Positions 32,803 through 42,645 of a stretch of DNA of 64,000 bases are shown piece after piece. Made by a program: the position numbers and the translations under genes. The notes below the pieces were generated by a model, which saw only the letters and a list, made by a program, of their open reading frames with translations, was not told the origin of the DNA and ran no database searches. Source of the DNA: Cytauxzoon felis (taxonomy: Eukaryota > Apicomplexa > Aconoidasida > Piroplasmida > Theileriidae); assembly GCA_020283715.1 (NCBI GenBank), contig JAIQCW010000234.1, positions 19,459 through 83,458 on the forward strand, read 5' to 3'. Positions within the stretch are counted from its first letter, which is position 1. Each line of letters starts with the position of its first letter.

Positions 32803-34888
32803 ATGGCACAAACCGATGGAAGTAAGTTTTTACATGTCAAATAAAGTTTTATTAACCGTTATATACTATATTCCTTATTATTTTCATAAAGATCCATTAT
32901 ATCCACACTCATTTAATATTTAACCCGAAGTACTAAATATCTTCCATTACATCCATATGATGTCATACATACAAATTTCCATACAAAATCCATTCTAACG
33001 TCAAGTCTTCCACTTGAGGTCCAATCCAACTCTTCTTTCCACTTACATCAACCATAGGTCTTGCAGACAGCTCTCCACCGTAGGTTACCTCTACCGTTCC
33101 ACCTGAGGTCCAATCCAACTCTTCTTCCACTCGGCGTGGAGCCTCTTCCAATTACCTATCTCTAAAGAGTATAGCCACTCCCAGAGATCGTGGCGAAGGT
33201 AGAGGTGTAGATAGAAGTGGAATGAGGAATAGTACTGGACCTCGAGTGGAATACCAGAAGCTGATCTCAGGGAAGCGGAGGGGGAGATAAATAAAGAAGC
33301 TGACGGCAGGACGACCTAGGGTGGAGAGCTCCATGCAATGGAAAAGATAGACCTCGTGTGGACTATTATTGATGTTTAAGATGTATAAATTATAATTTAC
33401 AGATCCGAGTGTAACTACTCGTAGGAATAAGATAGTATTATTAGGTGAACAGAGTTCTGGTAAAACATCTATAGTGACACGTTTTGTATATGAGCATTTT
33501 GTACCGTCATATGCTGCTACTATCGGTATTGATTTTTTGAGTAAACTTGTAACAGTAAATCAAAAGAATGTTAGATTACAATTATGGGATACAGCTGGTC
33601 AAGAAAGATTCCGTAGTCTTATGCCATCATATATTAGAGATTCTTCTGCGGCCATCATTGTATATGATATCACAAATAGAGAATCATTCATTAAAACCGA
33701 ACAATGGGTCAAAGACGTCAAAGAAAGTAAGTACAAATTCCACTCCACTCAAGGTCCACTCCTACTCTCTTCGTCCTGCAGACAGCTCTTCCAATTACCT
33801 ATCCCTAAAGGGTGGAGCCACTCCCGGAGATCGTGGTGAAGGTAGTGATTCGAGTGTAGTTAATACTGGACCTCAAGTGGAATACCCGAAAGTGATCTAC
33901 GGGAGCTTGAGGGAGAGGTAAATAGAGAAGCTGACGGCAGGACGACCTCAGGTGGAACTGTGGTTGATTTATACCTTTCACGTTTGACACAATTAATTTT
34001 AATATTTTAGTGAGGGGTGATAAAGCCCTTATAATTATTGTTGGTAATAAAACTGATATCGTAGATAAACGGTATGTATATGGATTATTTAACGTCTAAT
34101 ATAATTTTATTTTAGTAAAGTATCATATGAAGAAGGAGAAAAACATTCTCAAGATGTATGTTTACTTGTCATTTAAATTAATTATTAGCTATTGTCCACT
34201 TCAATTCTACATTCCACCCCTAATGGATGGCAATGAAATTTAGTGGATATTCATCTTCATTGTTAATGATTTTATATTCTATAATAATATAGTTGGGCTG
34301 TTATTTCCGTGAAACTAGTGCTAAAAATGGTGATAATGTACATGAACTATTCAATTTTATTGCTGCCGAACTACTTAAAAGAACCGAACCTACACCACTC
34401 AATGATAAATGTACGTTTAACCCATAAATAAATAACTCTCCACCCGAGGTTCAATCCTACTTTCCTTTCACTCGAGGTCCTGCCGTCAGCTCCTCTATTT
34501 ACTTCCCCCTCCGCTTCCCGTAGATCAGCTTCGGGTAATCCAGTTCCACTTGAGGTCCAATCATCACATCTGCCACGATCTCTGGGAGTGGCTATACTCT
34601 TTAGAGATAGGTAATTGGAAGAGCTGTCTGCAGGACTGACCTCAGGTGGAGTGGAAAGAAGAGGTGGTGGAGAAGGTAGTTGGATTGGACCTAAGGTGGA
34701 GGTATAATGGTTAGACCTCAAGTGGTTGTTGGGATGTAGAATTGATATAATATAATATTTTTATATTTTTAGTGGTTGATATTGATTTAAAGCCATCTGT
34801 TCCGGATGAAAAGTTGACGTGTATGAGTCGTACGAGGGCGGGTATAAGTGGTGTATTTGGTAATAGTTGTTCAAAAGGTGAATTATAA
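32803..34888 (+). CDS. RAB6: Rab6 small GTPase, six exons, elements in three introns
   Basis: Exons 32803-32821, 33403-33726, 34011-34071, 34116-34155, 34293-34410 and 34773-34888. Donors are GTAAGT, GTATGT or GTACGT, all phases close and the product is 225 residues. Seen: P-loop GEQSSGKTS, switch [31 protein letters not shown] (characteristic of Rab6), NKTD and ETSAK. Rab6 controls Golgi and retrograde transport. Introns 1, 2 and 5 each carry a mosaic element, two in sense and one antisense. The C-terminus as read is NSCSKGEL, with one cysteine six residues from the end instead of the usual CxC or CC prenylation motif; a missed last exon is possible. Confidence 0.92.
33010..33361 (+). repeat. 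mosaic element copy E22 (Rab6 intron 1, sense)
   Basis: CCACTTGAGGTCC, CTTGCAGACAGCT, a second CCACCTGAGGTCC, CACTCGGCGTGGAGCC, core A, GGACCTCGAGTGG, core B, GCTGACGGCAGG and GACCTCGTGTGG. It fills most of a 581-bp intron. Confidence 0.93.
33745..33955 (+). repeat. mosaic element copy E23 (Rab6 intron 2, sense)
   Basis: CCACTCAAGGTCC, CCTGCAGACAGCT, core A, GGACCTCAAGTGG, the core B variant GTGATCTACGGGAGCTTGA, GCTGACGGCAGG and GACCTCAGGTGG. It begins 18 bp after the GTAAGT donor. Confidence 0.93.
34440..34725 (-). repeat. mosaic element copy E24 (Rab6 intron 5, antisense)
   Basis: CCACCCGAGGTTC, CCTGCCGTCAGCT, core B', CCACTTGAGGTCC, core A', AGCTGTCTGCAGG, GACCTCAGGTGG, GACCTAAGGTGG and GACCTCAAGTGG. 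The right end is repeated three times. Confidence 0.93.
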
Positions 34889-34910
34889 TATTTAATGAGC
34901 ATTTATATAT

Positions 34911-35801
34911 ATGGATTATTTAATTATATTATTTTTGAAGGTTTTATTGGTGATTGGTGTAAGAATACCTTATGATAATGATAGAATCATATATGCACAT
35001 GTGGTAAATGTACCTAGAGTTGACACATTTATAGTACCGAGTATAAAAACTACAAAGAAATTGAATGTTAATAAACTATATAATTCAAATTTAAAGGATT
35101 CTACAGTGAATCGTATCGATAATGTATCTAATAGATGGTCTGTTAAGAATATTATTGGATCTACATATGAATTTCTAAATAAAGTTATAAAATCGCATAC
35201 TAATGCATCAAATATAATATGTATTATAGCATCTTTAGCATATATTATACCATATATTGATATTACACAGGTAATACTAATATTACATTTACACATTATA
35301 TAAATCTATATGTAGTTATTTGGTTTGACATTATTAAAAGTATCATTACCAGATTTTATTAAAAATATAATTATAAAATCATTAAATATAGCGAGTATAT
35401 ATTCATCTATACCATTTTTGTCTTATGTTATATTCTCTATAATTTATATAATTTTTGTTAAAAAAAATCAACTAAATTTACATTATTTTATAAGATTTAA
35501 TTATCTACAGGTGATATTTATAAAAAATTTCTATTATAATATGATTACATTATAGAGTTTAATTATATGCTCATTTGAACAAGTATTATCAATGTTATTT
35601 CTAAAATTATATCCATATTCCATACTTGATGAAGGATTTATTGCAAATGTATTATTCTATACCACCATATTATCTTCATATGGAGCCATTCTATATTCTG
35701 TCATACTAACTTTATTAGGAAAATACCCATTATTACCAATCATATCAGACGCCGTCAAATTACACATTGGAGATCCACCCAATACAAGCATTACAATCTA
35801 A
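34911..35801 (+). CDS. Tic20-like apicoplast membrane translocon protein
   Basis: Three exons, 34911-35270, 35316-35510 and 35556-35801, with introns of 45 bp, all in phase 0, giving 266 residues. The N-terminus MDYLIILFLKVLLVIGVRI is a signal peptide, followed by a basic, Asn-rich leader as expected for an apicoplast protein. From about residue 95 there are four hydrophobic spans with the Tic20 signature layout: IPYIDIT, SIPFLSYVIFSIIYIIFVKK, then HYFIRFNYLQ (the HFIRFNxMQ position of Tic20), then FYTTILSSYGAILYSVILTLLG. Tic20 forms part of the inner-membrane import channel of plastids, and apicomplexan Tic20 is needed for apicoplast import. It starts 22 bp after the Rab6 stop codon. Confidence 0.78.
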
Positions 35802-35862
35802 TTTCATTACATATATCATAATATATACCAAACTAAAATCGTTTTCCCTCAATACAAACTCT

Positions 35863-36160
35863 CTTCGTCCTGCCGTCAGCTCTTACAATTACCTATCCCT
35901 GAAGGGTAGAGCCACTCCCGGAGATCGTGGCGTTGTTAATGAGGAAGAACAAAGAGTGTCAACCCGGAGGAACGTGATATAGTTAACAGACCTCAAGTGG
36001 AAAACCTGGAAGCGATCTACGGGAGCTTGAGGGGGAGGTAAATAAGGAAGCCTCCACGGCAAGTGGAAAGAACAGCTGGTACGAGATAAGGATGTATATA
36101 TTACTTCCTCTTACAGACAGCTCTTCTATTCAGTTCCCCTTCCAGATCCTGTAGATGCTT
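35863..36160 (+). repeat. mosaic element copy E25 with an adjacent reverse fragment
   Basis: 35863-36066: CCTGCCGTCAGCT, core A, the nested module ACCCGGAGGAACGTG, GACCTCAAGTGG, the core B variant GCGATCTACGGGAGCTTGA and CCACGGCAAGTGG. At 36106-36160 a reverse core-B-like piece (CAGACAGCTCTTC, CCTGTAGATGC) follows. It lies between the Tic20-like gene and eL18, which converge. Confidence 0.9.
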
Positions 36161-36230
36161 ACAGATATATTTAATGTGTATAATATAATAGTTGAATGAT
36201 ATTAGATAATGGTAATCGTATAATTTTAGT

Positions 36231-37346
36231 TTATACCTTAAAGCCTCTACTATGTCTTCTACCTCTTGCTTTTTCGAATTTTCTACCCTTAGATCTAACA
36301 TATGGTTTAACATTTTCGCATTTTGTTGCATTTTTAAAGTGTTTAACAGCTTCTCTCGATTTAGTAGCACCACGCAATAATGTGCACTTTGAACCAGTAG
36401 GCGATCTTGATGTCAATTCATCAAATGTCAATATCTCACCACCCGCCTCCAAAATACGCTTCCTAGCCGTCTCTGTTACATGTAATGCACAAACGGACAA
36501 CTTTGGCACATTAATCAATCTCTTGTCATCTAAATATATATGTGTGAAGTGAAATAAGAATTAATTTTCATATCAACTCCCACCGGCAATGTCACCGATG
36601 TCCAATCCACCTCTCCTTGTCTTGCAGACAGCTCTTATAATTACCTATCTCTAAAGAGTATAACCACTCCCGGAGATCGTGGCGATGATGAAGTTAGTGA
36701 TTGGACCTCGAGTGGAACCCGCAGCTGATCTACGGGAAGCGAAGGGGGAGGTAAATAGAGAAAGCTGTCTGCAAGACGAAGATAGGGATGGACTTCAGGT
36801 GGAAGGAAAGGTAGTAGTCATTGGACCTCATTCATTAATTTGTCCGGATATAAATGGAAAAATAAGGTAGTTGGTACTATCCCATAAATTAGAAATCAGC
36901 TTTATGTATTTCTACCGTCTCCATGATAGAGTCAGAAGACCGTCGTGAAAAGTAGAAATGAAATCATCATATTATAGGGATTCTTTTTAATATTTTTGAA
37001 AAATAAATACTTACCAGTAATGGTACCAACAACTACAGCAGTTGTATCAAGACGATTTCTCATATGTTTAGATAATTTAGATAATGATAGTGGTGCTTTA
37101 AATCTTTTTGGCATTATTAAACGTTTTAATACTACTCTATTAAATGACGAATCAGTACGTCTTGCTAAAAATTTATACATTTTAACCAATAAACGTAGGT
37201 ATGGATTCTGGCTAACCAATGCCTTACGGCCTGGTTTCTTTACACGTCCAGCCTTCTTCAAATCTATACCCTATATAAAATTATATGTAAATCAATTATA
37301 TAAATTATATATATATCTTATATGAAAAACTAAATAAACTTACCAT
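36231..37346 (-). CDS. RPL18: 60S ribosomal protein eL18
   Basis: Exons 37346-37344, 37270-37015 and 36529-36231; 185 residues, matching the usual length of about 188. Exon 1 is only the ATG codon, followed at once by GTAAGT. Exon 2 begins [18 protein letters not shown] and contains [20 protein letters not shown] and TAVVVGTIT. Exon 3 has [30 protein letters not shown] and the C-terminal [20 protein letters not shown], all diagnostic of eL18. It is a structural protein of the large cytosolic subunit. Intron 2 (485 bp) contains a mosaic element antisense to the gene. Confidence 0.95.
36580..36802 (+). repeat. mosaic element copy E26 (eL18 intron 2, antisense to host)
   Basis: CTTGCAGACAGCT, core A, GGACCTCGAGTGG, core B (TGATCTACGGGAAGC), AGCTGTCTGCAAGAC and GACTTCAGGTGG. 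The left end is weak (CCACCGGCAATGTC). Confidence 0.92.
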
Positions 37347-37777
37347 CTTATCCAAATAATTAAGATTAAATTCTAATAATAATCTTTATACCACTCCAAC
37401 CAACACCCCCACCATGGGGAAATGATGATCCAATTAAGTAATAAAAGTATGTGATCAACCTATTTACTTAAATTAGTAAATCCCAAAAATAAACTTTTAT
37501 ATGATTTATTGTTGGATATTTGATTATTTTAATATATTATCTCTAATCATTTATAAAACACATCATGTAATCATATTCTACCTTCATTACATCACCTAAG
37601 CTTCATGTTCCACCCGATATTACAACTTCTGTTCCACTAGCCATGGAGGCCTCCTCTAGTTAGTTCCTCCTCAAGTTCCCGTAGATCAGCTACGGATAAT
37701 ATACCATCATATATCTAGCGATGTATCAAACAGACTCTATGTATATTATAACTGACATTAATGTAATAAAAAATTAA
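37347..37777. other. intergenic region between two ribosomal protein genes
   Basis: Upstream of eL18 and downstream of eL20, both on the minus strand. It holds the partial element E27 and no gene. The plus strand is C-rich before E27. Confidence 0.55.
37610..37696 (-). repeat. mosaic element copy E27 (partial)
   Basis: CCACCCGATATTAC, CCACTAGCCATGGAGGCC and a degenerate core B' (TCCCGTAGATCAGCTACGG). Core A and the right end are missing. Confidence 0.82.
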
Positions 37778-38344
37778 TTAAAGAGAGATACTTGGACGTT
37801 TAGTAATAAAAAGTTTGCGGTTACGCCTAGCTGTATGTGACGATGGCCTAATAATTGGAAATTTAAGTTTACCACCATGGAAGTGTAATGCTTTTGGCTT
37901 TCTACAATCTTCATCTTTAATTTGTGATACCCTTATAATTTGTATACAACTAGATCTTGCTCTATGTGTACCTGCCATATCACCATACATTTGTGAAACA
38001 GCACCAGTCTTTGTTAAGTCCCTATACTCTTTGTACATATTATGAGTACCAGTCCTCGAATCATATCTTAATAATATACCAAAATTTTTTACAACACCTG
38101 GTTTAGGCTCATTTAATTTATTACATGCCAATATTTCACCGCCAGTACGCTTAGCTTTATTTAATCTTTTCATAAAATACCAAAATCTACTCTTAGCTAA
38201 TACAGAATTTTTTGCAAATATACTCATTCTATATATATGTGGGTTCGGATTCTTTTTTGTAGGTGCCGCTCTACCAATTATATGATAATGAGTTAAATTC
38301 TGTGCCAATGATGGCTTTATTGATGAAGTAGTCCTCTTCGTCAT
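37778..38344 (-). CDS. RPL18A: 60S ribosomal protein eL20 (L18a)
   Basis: Single-exon ORF of 188 residues. Diagnostic segments are [72 protein letters not shown] and [20 protein letters not shown], then [13 protein letters not shown]. These match eukaryotic L18a throughout. The first 15 residues precede the usual start of the family (the position near LTHYHIIG), so a shorter N-terminus is possible, though no other ATG lies between. A structural component of the cytosolic large subunit, next to eL18 on the same strand. Confidence 0.95.
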   Translation of the reverse strand: MTKRTTSSIKPSLAQNLTHYHIIGRAAPTKKNPNPHIYRMSIFAKNSVLAKSRFWYFMKRLNKAKRTGGEILACNKLNEPKPGVVKNFGILLRYDSRTGTHNMYKEYRDLTKTGAVSQMYGDMAGTHRARSSCIQIIRVSQIKDEDCRKPKALHFHGGKLKFPIIRPSSHTARRNRKLFITKRPSISL

Positions 38345-39005
38345 GTTAACAAACTATATTTTTAATATTATTTTATTTTAAATCAAAATTATAATCCTAT
38401 ACAACAGGTATTATAGAAAATAAAGTCTATGAGATCATTCAACCTTCCAACACTACAACATTCCCCATCCTATATACATAAACCATATAACTCGAGATAC
38501 CTTAATTATCCTTATCATTTCTTTATCTAATCATTTTGATAAAGTTGACTTTATTTATTTAAACTTTGTAAACTCTTCTTCATTAACTTTTAAAAATTCC
38601 AAATTTCCAAATTTCCAAATTTTGAAGGCATACAGCCGTCCTCTATATATATAATCAAATTTTCAAGTAATTAGTTTATATTATATGTTTATTTGACTAT
38701 TTCACATAAATTTATATTTGGCTCCATAAAATTATAAAGAATTTTACAATTTTATATACTTTTATACGATCCAACAAATTTACACGAGCTTATAACCTCC
38801 TGTCGTTGTTATTAATCCATGAATATCATATAAATTACTTTATTAATTGTATTTTAGATTTTACGCAACCTTTATTGTCATCCATATGTCGATGATATTA
38901 TAGACACTACACCCCCATGGTATTAGTAGGTGGTCTACGTTTAATAATTACAATTTATCTTCGGGTATTGTATTAAGTGGTTGATTTTATTATTTAAATG
39001 TGAAG
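38345..39005. other. divergent intergenic region
   Basis: Between the divergent eL20 and ATP synthase c genes, so it probably contains both promoters. It is AT-rich and includes a short direct repeat of CCAAATTT near 38600. No gene or element is seen. Confidence 0.55.
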
Positions 39006-39494
39006 ATGGCACCTGTACAACGTTTTTTTAGGACAGGAGTATCAAAATTTATGGAGAATAGTAGATTAATGAATAATATTTCATTGATTCCATCCATATC
39101 AAATGAGAGAACTTATATGACAAGTGCGGGAAATAATGGTAGAAATAATAATAAATTATTAATTTCATCAAATTTTCATGGCGTAAGTTATTATTTTTTA
39201 TAATGTCTAATATTAATTATTTAGGGTTCTATGAATACATTATCACCATACGCTAACAAATTTGGTGTAAGATATGATGGTGGTATTGCTACATTAGGTG
39301 CAGCTGTTGCATTAATGTCTGTAGGTGGTGTCGCTCAAGGTATTGGTAACCTTTTTGCAGCTCTAGTATCTGGTACAGCCAGGAATCCATCTATTAAAGA
39401 AGATCTATTCACATATACCCTTATTGGTATGGGTTTCCTCGAATTTCTAGGAATTATCTGTGTACTTATGAGTGCAATTATGCTCTACTCATAA
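39006..39494 (+). CDS. ATP9: mitochondrial ATP synthase subunit c (proteolipid)
   Basis: Exons 39006-39182 and 39225-39494 (donor GTAAGT, 42-bp intron), 148 residues. The first 70 residues form a mitochondrial presequence rich in Arg, Ser and Asn. The mature part has two membrane helices: GGIATLGAAVALMSVGGVAQ onwards, the ARNPSI loop that contacts F1, and YTLIGMGFLEFLGIICVLMS with the proton-carrying glutamate in GFLEFLG. It builds the rotor ring of F1Fo ATP synthase. The ATG at 39006 is used because the frame upstream of it offers only GTG. Confidence 0.95.
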
Positions 39495-39574
39495 ATATAA
39501 ATATAATTTATATAATTGATATACATATACTGTAGATAATCATTATATATGATAGAGCTCGTAACTGGGGTGTT

Positions 39575-39725
39575 CCACTTCCACAATGAGGTTACAACCT
39601 TAACTCTACTTCCATCTTCGCCACGATCTCTGGGAGTGGCTCTACTCTTTAGAGATAGGTAATTGTAAGAGCTGTCTGCAAGACCAACAGTGGAGGCGAG
39701 TGGAACAGTATTTGTAACCTCAGGT
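39575..39725 (-). repeat. mosaic element copy E28 (partial)
   Basis: CCACTTCCACAATGAGGTTAC, core A' (CCACGATCTCTGGGAGTGG, CTCTTTAGAGATAGG), AGCTGTCTGCAAGAC and AACCTCAGG. Core B is missing. It is intergenic, between subunit c and the GINS-like gene. Confidence 0.88.
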
Positions 39726-40038
39726 AGAGATCTGTCTGCAATGAGAATGGAAGGTGTAATGGTAGTAGAAAAAGATATTGGGTGATATATACGAGTTCAA
39801 TATCAATTGGTGATTGATAGGAATTAAATTTTATTATATGGATCAATTTGAAAAGAATGAATTAGTTCCTACTATAAATTAATTTTTACTAGTAAATAAT
39901 ACTTGATTAATGATTAGTAAGAATAAATAGATTATATTCCTTGTAGATTTCTTTACACATTAATTGATCGATGGGGACATGAGTGTGTATGAACTATGGT
40001 CATTTATTCATATTATTATTGATGATTAATTTCATATA

Positions 40039-40665
40039 ATGGATCATCAGCATGTTACAAATGGTACTTACTATAGTATAGATGTATTAACTGATATATT
40101 TAAGAATGAAGATGTATCTCTTAATATTCAATCATATCCAGAAGAGGTATCTAGACGTGTAATGGAAGAAATCGAATCATTATTGGATAATTTTATAATA
40201 AATTCTAAAAAATATGCAAATGCTAAAATATTTGATGAAAATGATCGCAATAAATTATTTAAATTTAAATTATTAATGGATTATTATGCTATAACATATA
40301 TACAAGCTTCTAAAAATTTCCATATTTATAGAGCATCTAGATGGAATCTTGTAGAAGAATTAGCTACCGTTTATAATGGATATTATGATTTTATACCTTT
40401 AAATGTTATTAATAATTTATCCGATATGGAAGCTACACATCTTAGAGATCGTTGTCAAGAGATACGTTCATCACTAACTGTCATTAATACAGGAAAATTC
40501 AGTCTAATCGCAATATTAGAAGATATTGTAACTGATGATATCACTGAACCTAATAGTCGTGTCTCAAGATTTTATCAAAGAGGAAGTAAATTAACTGTAC
40601 CTTCACATATGATTGAACTACTTCGACCTTCAAATTGGATCAAAATCATACAGATTGATTTATAA
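40039..40665 (+). CDS. GINS complex subunit, Psf1-like
   Basis: Single-exon ORF of 208 residues. The central helices include LLMDYYAITY...FHIYRASRWNL, which fits the Psf1 pattern of a tyrosine-rich helix followed by R-A-x-RW. The segment LSDMEATHLRDRCQEIRSSL fits the next GINS helix. The C-terminal piece YQRGSKLTVPSHMIELLRP could be the small B-domain. GINS joins Mcm2-7 and Cdc45 in the replicative helicase. No signal or membrane segment is seen. The assignment to Psf1 rather than another GINS subunit rests on a short motif and is moderate. Confidence 0.5.
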   Translation: MDHQHVTNGTYYSIDVLTDIFKNEDVSLNIQSYPEEVSRRVMEEIESLLDNFIINSKKYANAKIFDENDRNKLFKFKLLMDYYAITYIQASKNFHIYRASRWNLVEELATVYNGYYDFIPLNVINNLSDMEATHLRDRCQEIRSSLTVINTGKFSLIAILEDIVTDDITEPNSRVSRFYQRGSKLTVPSHMIELLRPSNWIKIIQIDL

Positions 40666-40795
40666 AATGTAAAATTTTCTATAATTGTACATTATAACCT
40701 ACAAACCAATACTCATAAATACAGTCATTTTCTACCCGAAATAATCTTTAATAATGTAAAATATTATACTAATTTATACTACATATACCTCTTCT

Positions 40796-41148
40796 CCACC
40801 CAAGATCAATCCTACTCTTCATTACACTCGCCTCCTCCTGAGGTCCTGGCGTCAGCTCTACACTCGAGGTCCAATGCTACACTTCTCGACCATCTACCTG
40901 AGGTTATAACCTCTGTTCCCACTCGCCGTGGTGGCCTTCCTTATTTACCTCCCCTCGGATTCCCGTAGATCATCCTCGGTATAATGTCTACCCGGAAGAA
41001 TGTGATGAAGTATTGACTAAACCTCAAGTGGAAGTGGAGCCCGTAGCTGATCTACGGGAAGCGGAGGGACAACTAAATAGAAAAGCTGACGGCAGGACTG
41101 ACCTCAAGAGGAGAGCTCCATGCAATGGGAAAGATGGATCTCAGGTGG
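40796..41148 (+). repeat. mosaic element copy E29 (composite, core A lost)
   Basis: Three left ends of varying quality, CCACTCGCCGTGGTGGCC, a reverse core-B-like piece (TCCCGTAGATC), the nested ACCCGGAAGAATGTG, AACCTCAAGTGG, core B (TGATCTACGGGAAGC), GCTGACGGCAGG, GACCTCAAG and ATCTCAGGTGG. It is intergenic, between convergent genes. Confidence 0.9.
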
Positions 41149-41306
41149 TTGACATTAGTTAGACGAGGTATGATTAAAAAAGGTATACTTTAATCGAAGT
41201 TGGATATAATGGATTTAATATATTGGGAATGAACAATAATAATATAAGAATTTAATATATTTCCTTCAAATAAAAGACATTAAAATACAATTACAAGATG
41301 AATAAT

Positions 41307-41837
41307 TTATGATATAACCACACTTTCTGTTTTCTCTTTCTCTTTCTCTTTTTCCTTTTCCTTTTCAATGACCTTCTTTCTATTAGCAAGCAAATTGCTT
41401 GTAATTAATGTAGCGCATCCAGAAAGTGATAATGTAGTATGAACCCATTTGATAGTAACGAAGTGTGATATAATAATAATTGTAACAGCAACAGTTCCCA
41501 TTATTGTTAATTTAATATCACCAACTTCTCTATGATTCATGATAACACATAATGAACCAAGAGGTATAACAAGTGCTAATTCCAACTATATTAATAATAA
41601 TGAATAAATTATATATATTATTATAAACATACGATATGCACTACATATTCAACCCTTTCAAAATCATTAAAAACGTTCAAAAATCCTGTTATAGCAATAA
41701 TAGCTGGTAAAAAAACACAGTCTATTAAGCATAAGAAACTAGCGTAATTAGCTATGAAAGGGCCAACAGATTTAATCCATCTAATAATAATATATTATTC
41801 ATTTATATAATTAAATAAAAACTAACTTATAACCCAT
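41307..41837 (-). CDS. four-TM membrane protein of unknown function
   Basis: Exons 41837-41827, 41780-41633 and 41585-41307 in coding order, phases closing, 145 residues. The tiny first exon encodes MGY plus two bases before GTTAGT. Four hydrophobic spans are visible: FIANYASFLCLIDCVFLPAI, ELALVIPLGSLCVI, IKLTIMGTVAVTIIIISHFV and TTLSLSGCATLITSNLLA. A charged Lys-Glu repeat (EKEKEKEKEKEK) and ESVVIS form the tail. I do not recognise the family. The KE repeat is coded by a purine microsatellite and may vary in length. Confidence 0.7.
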
Positions 41838-42645
41838 TTTAGTACAAATTCAATATCAAATGTATTATACCATCAAGTGTCAAATATAACAAAGAATGGT
41901 TCTTTACAAATGAATAATTCGTAACGAGTAAAGGTAAATTTTAGAAAAAAAAATTCTTTTAATTTTTATCAAATTAATTTCGATAAAAATTATATTAACC
42001 AAATTAAAATAATAATTTATATCATGTTACCATCGTAATGGAAAAATCGTCAGCATGATACCAACATGTAAAGAAGATGTGTCACCGAAGATATATACAC
42101 CTTCAATCCTATTCGTCATTTATATAATAAAAATTGCTTATATTCTCTACATTTTATCGCGCAGACACCTCTCATATAGTACATATCAGCAATTTTATAG
42201 ATCAATTTGTGGGAACTGCATGAAAACAAAAAGGAAGAGCATTCATCAATAGGATGATAAATATGAATTTCTATAGTATTTATAACGTCTTTATTGGTAT
42301 TTTAATCCGTAATTTACATGATAAATCTAGTTATGGAGTATAAGTGTGTTCGATAATTAATTTATATTATGTATTCATATAATCTCATTTGCTGTAATTC
42401 TAATGATTAAGTTCATTAAATGTCTCCTGTAAACTCTAATGGGCCAGAAGCGTCAGATAATCGTGCTTCTTCAATTAATAGATTCCGTGGGGTCTCGATG
42501 TATTTCTTAATGTAATTAACGTGATAAATACAAGGTAAAATCGTGTTGAAATTAATTATAATTTGTTACACGTATTATATTATATCGCTTAATTTAATAA
42601 ATACGACATTTTCGTGCTTTGTTATTTTAAAACTCTGTAGATAAA
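41838..42645. other. intergenic region with one doubtful small ORF
   Basis: Divergent promoters for the four-TM gene and the nucleolin-like gene should lie here. An ORF at 42055-42252 (65 codons) has one hydrophobic span and ends GNCMKTKRKSIHQ; it may be chance. A shorter ATG frame at 42420 (MSPVNSNGPEAS...) is also open for about 30 codons. Neither is supported by a recognisable family. Confidence 0.4.

Noticed and set aside
36101..36373. Minus-strand ORF overlapping the eL18 3' end
   Set aside because: It is out of frame with the eL18 coding exon, which has an unmistakable ribosomal protein sequence.
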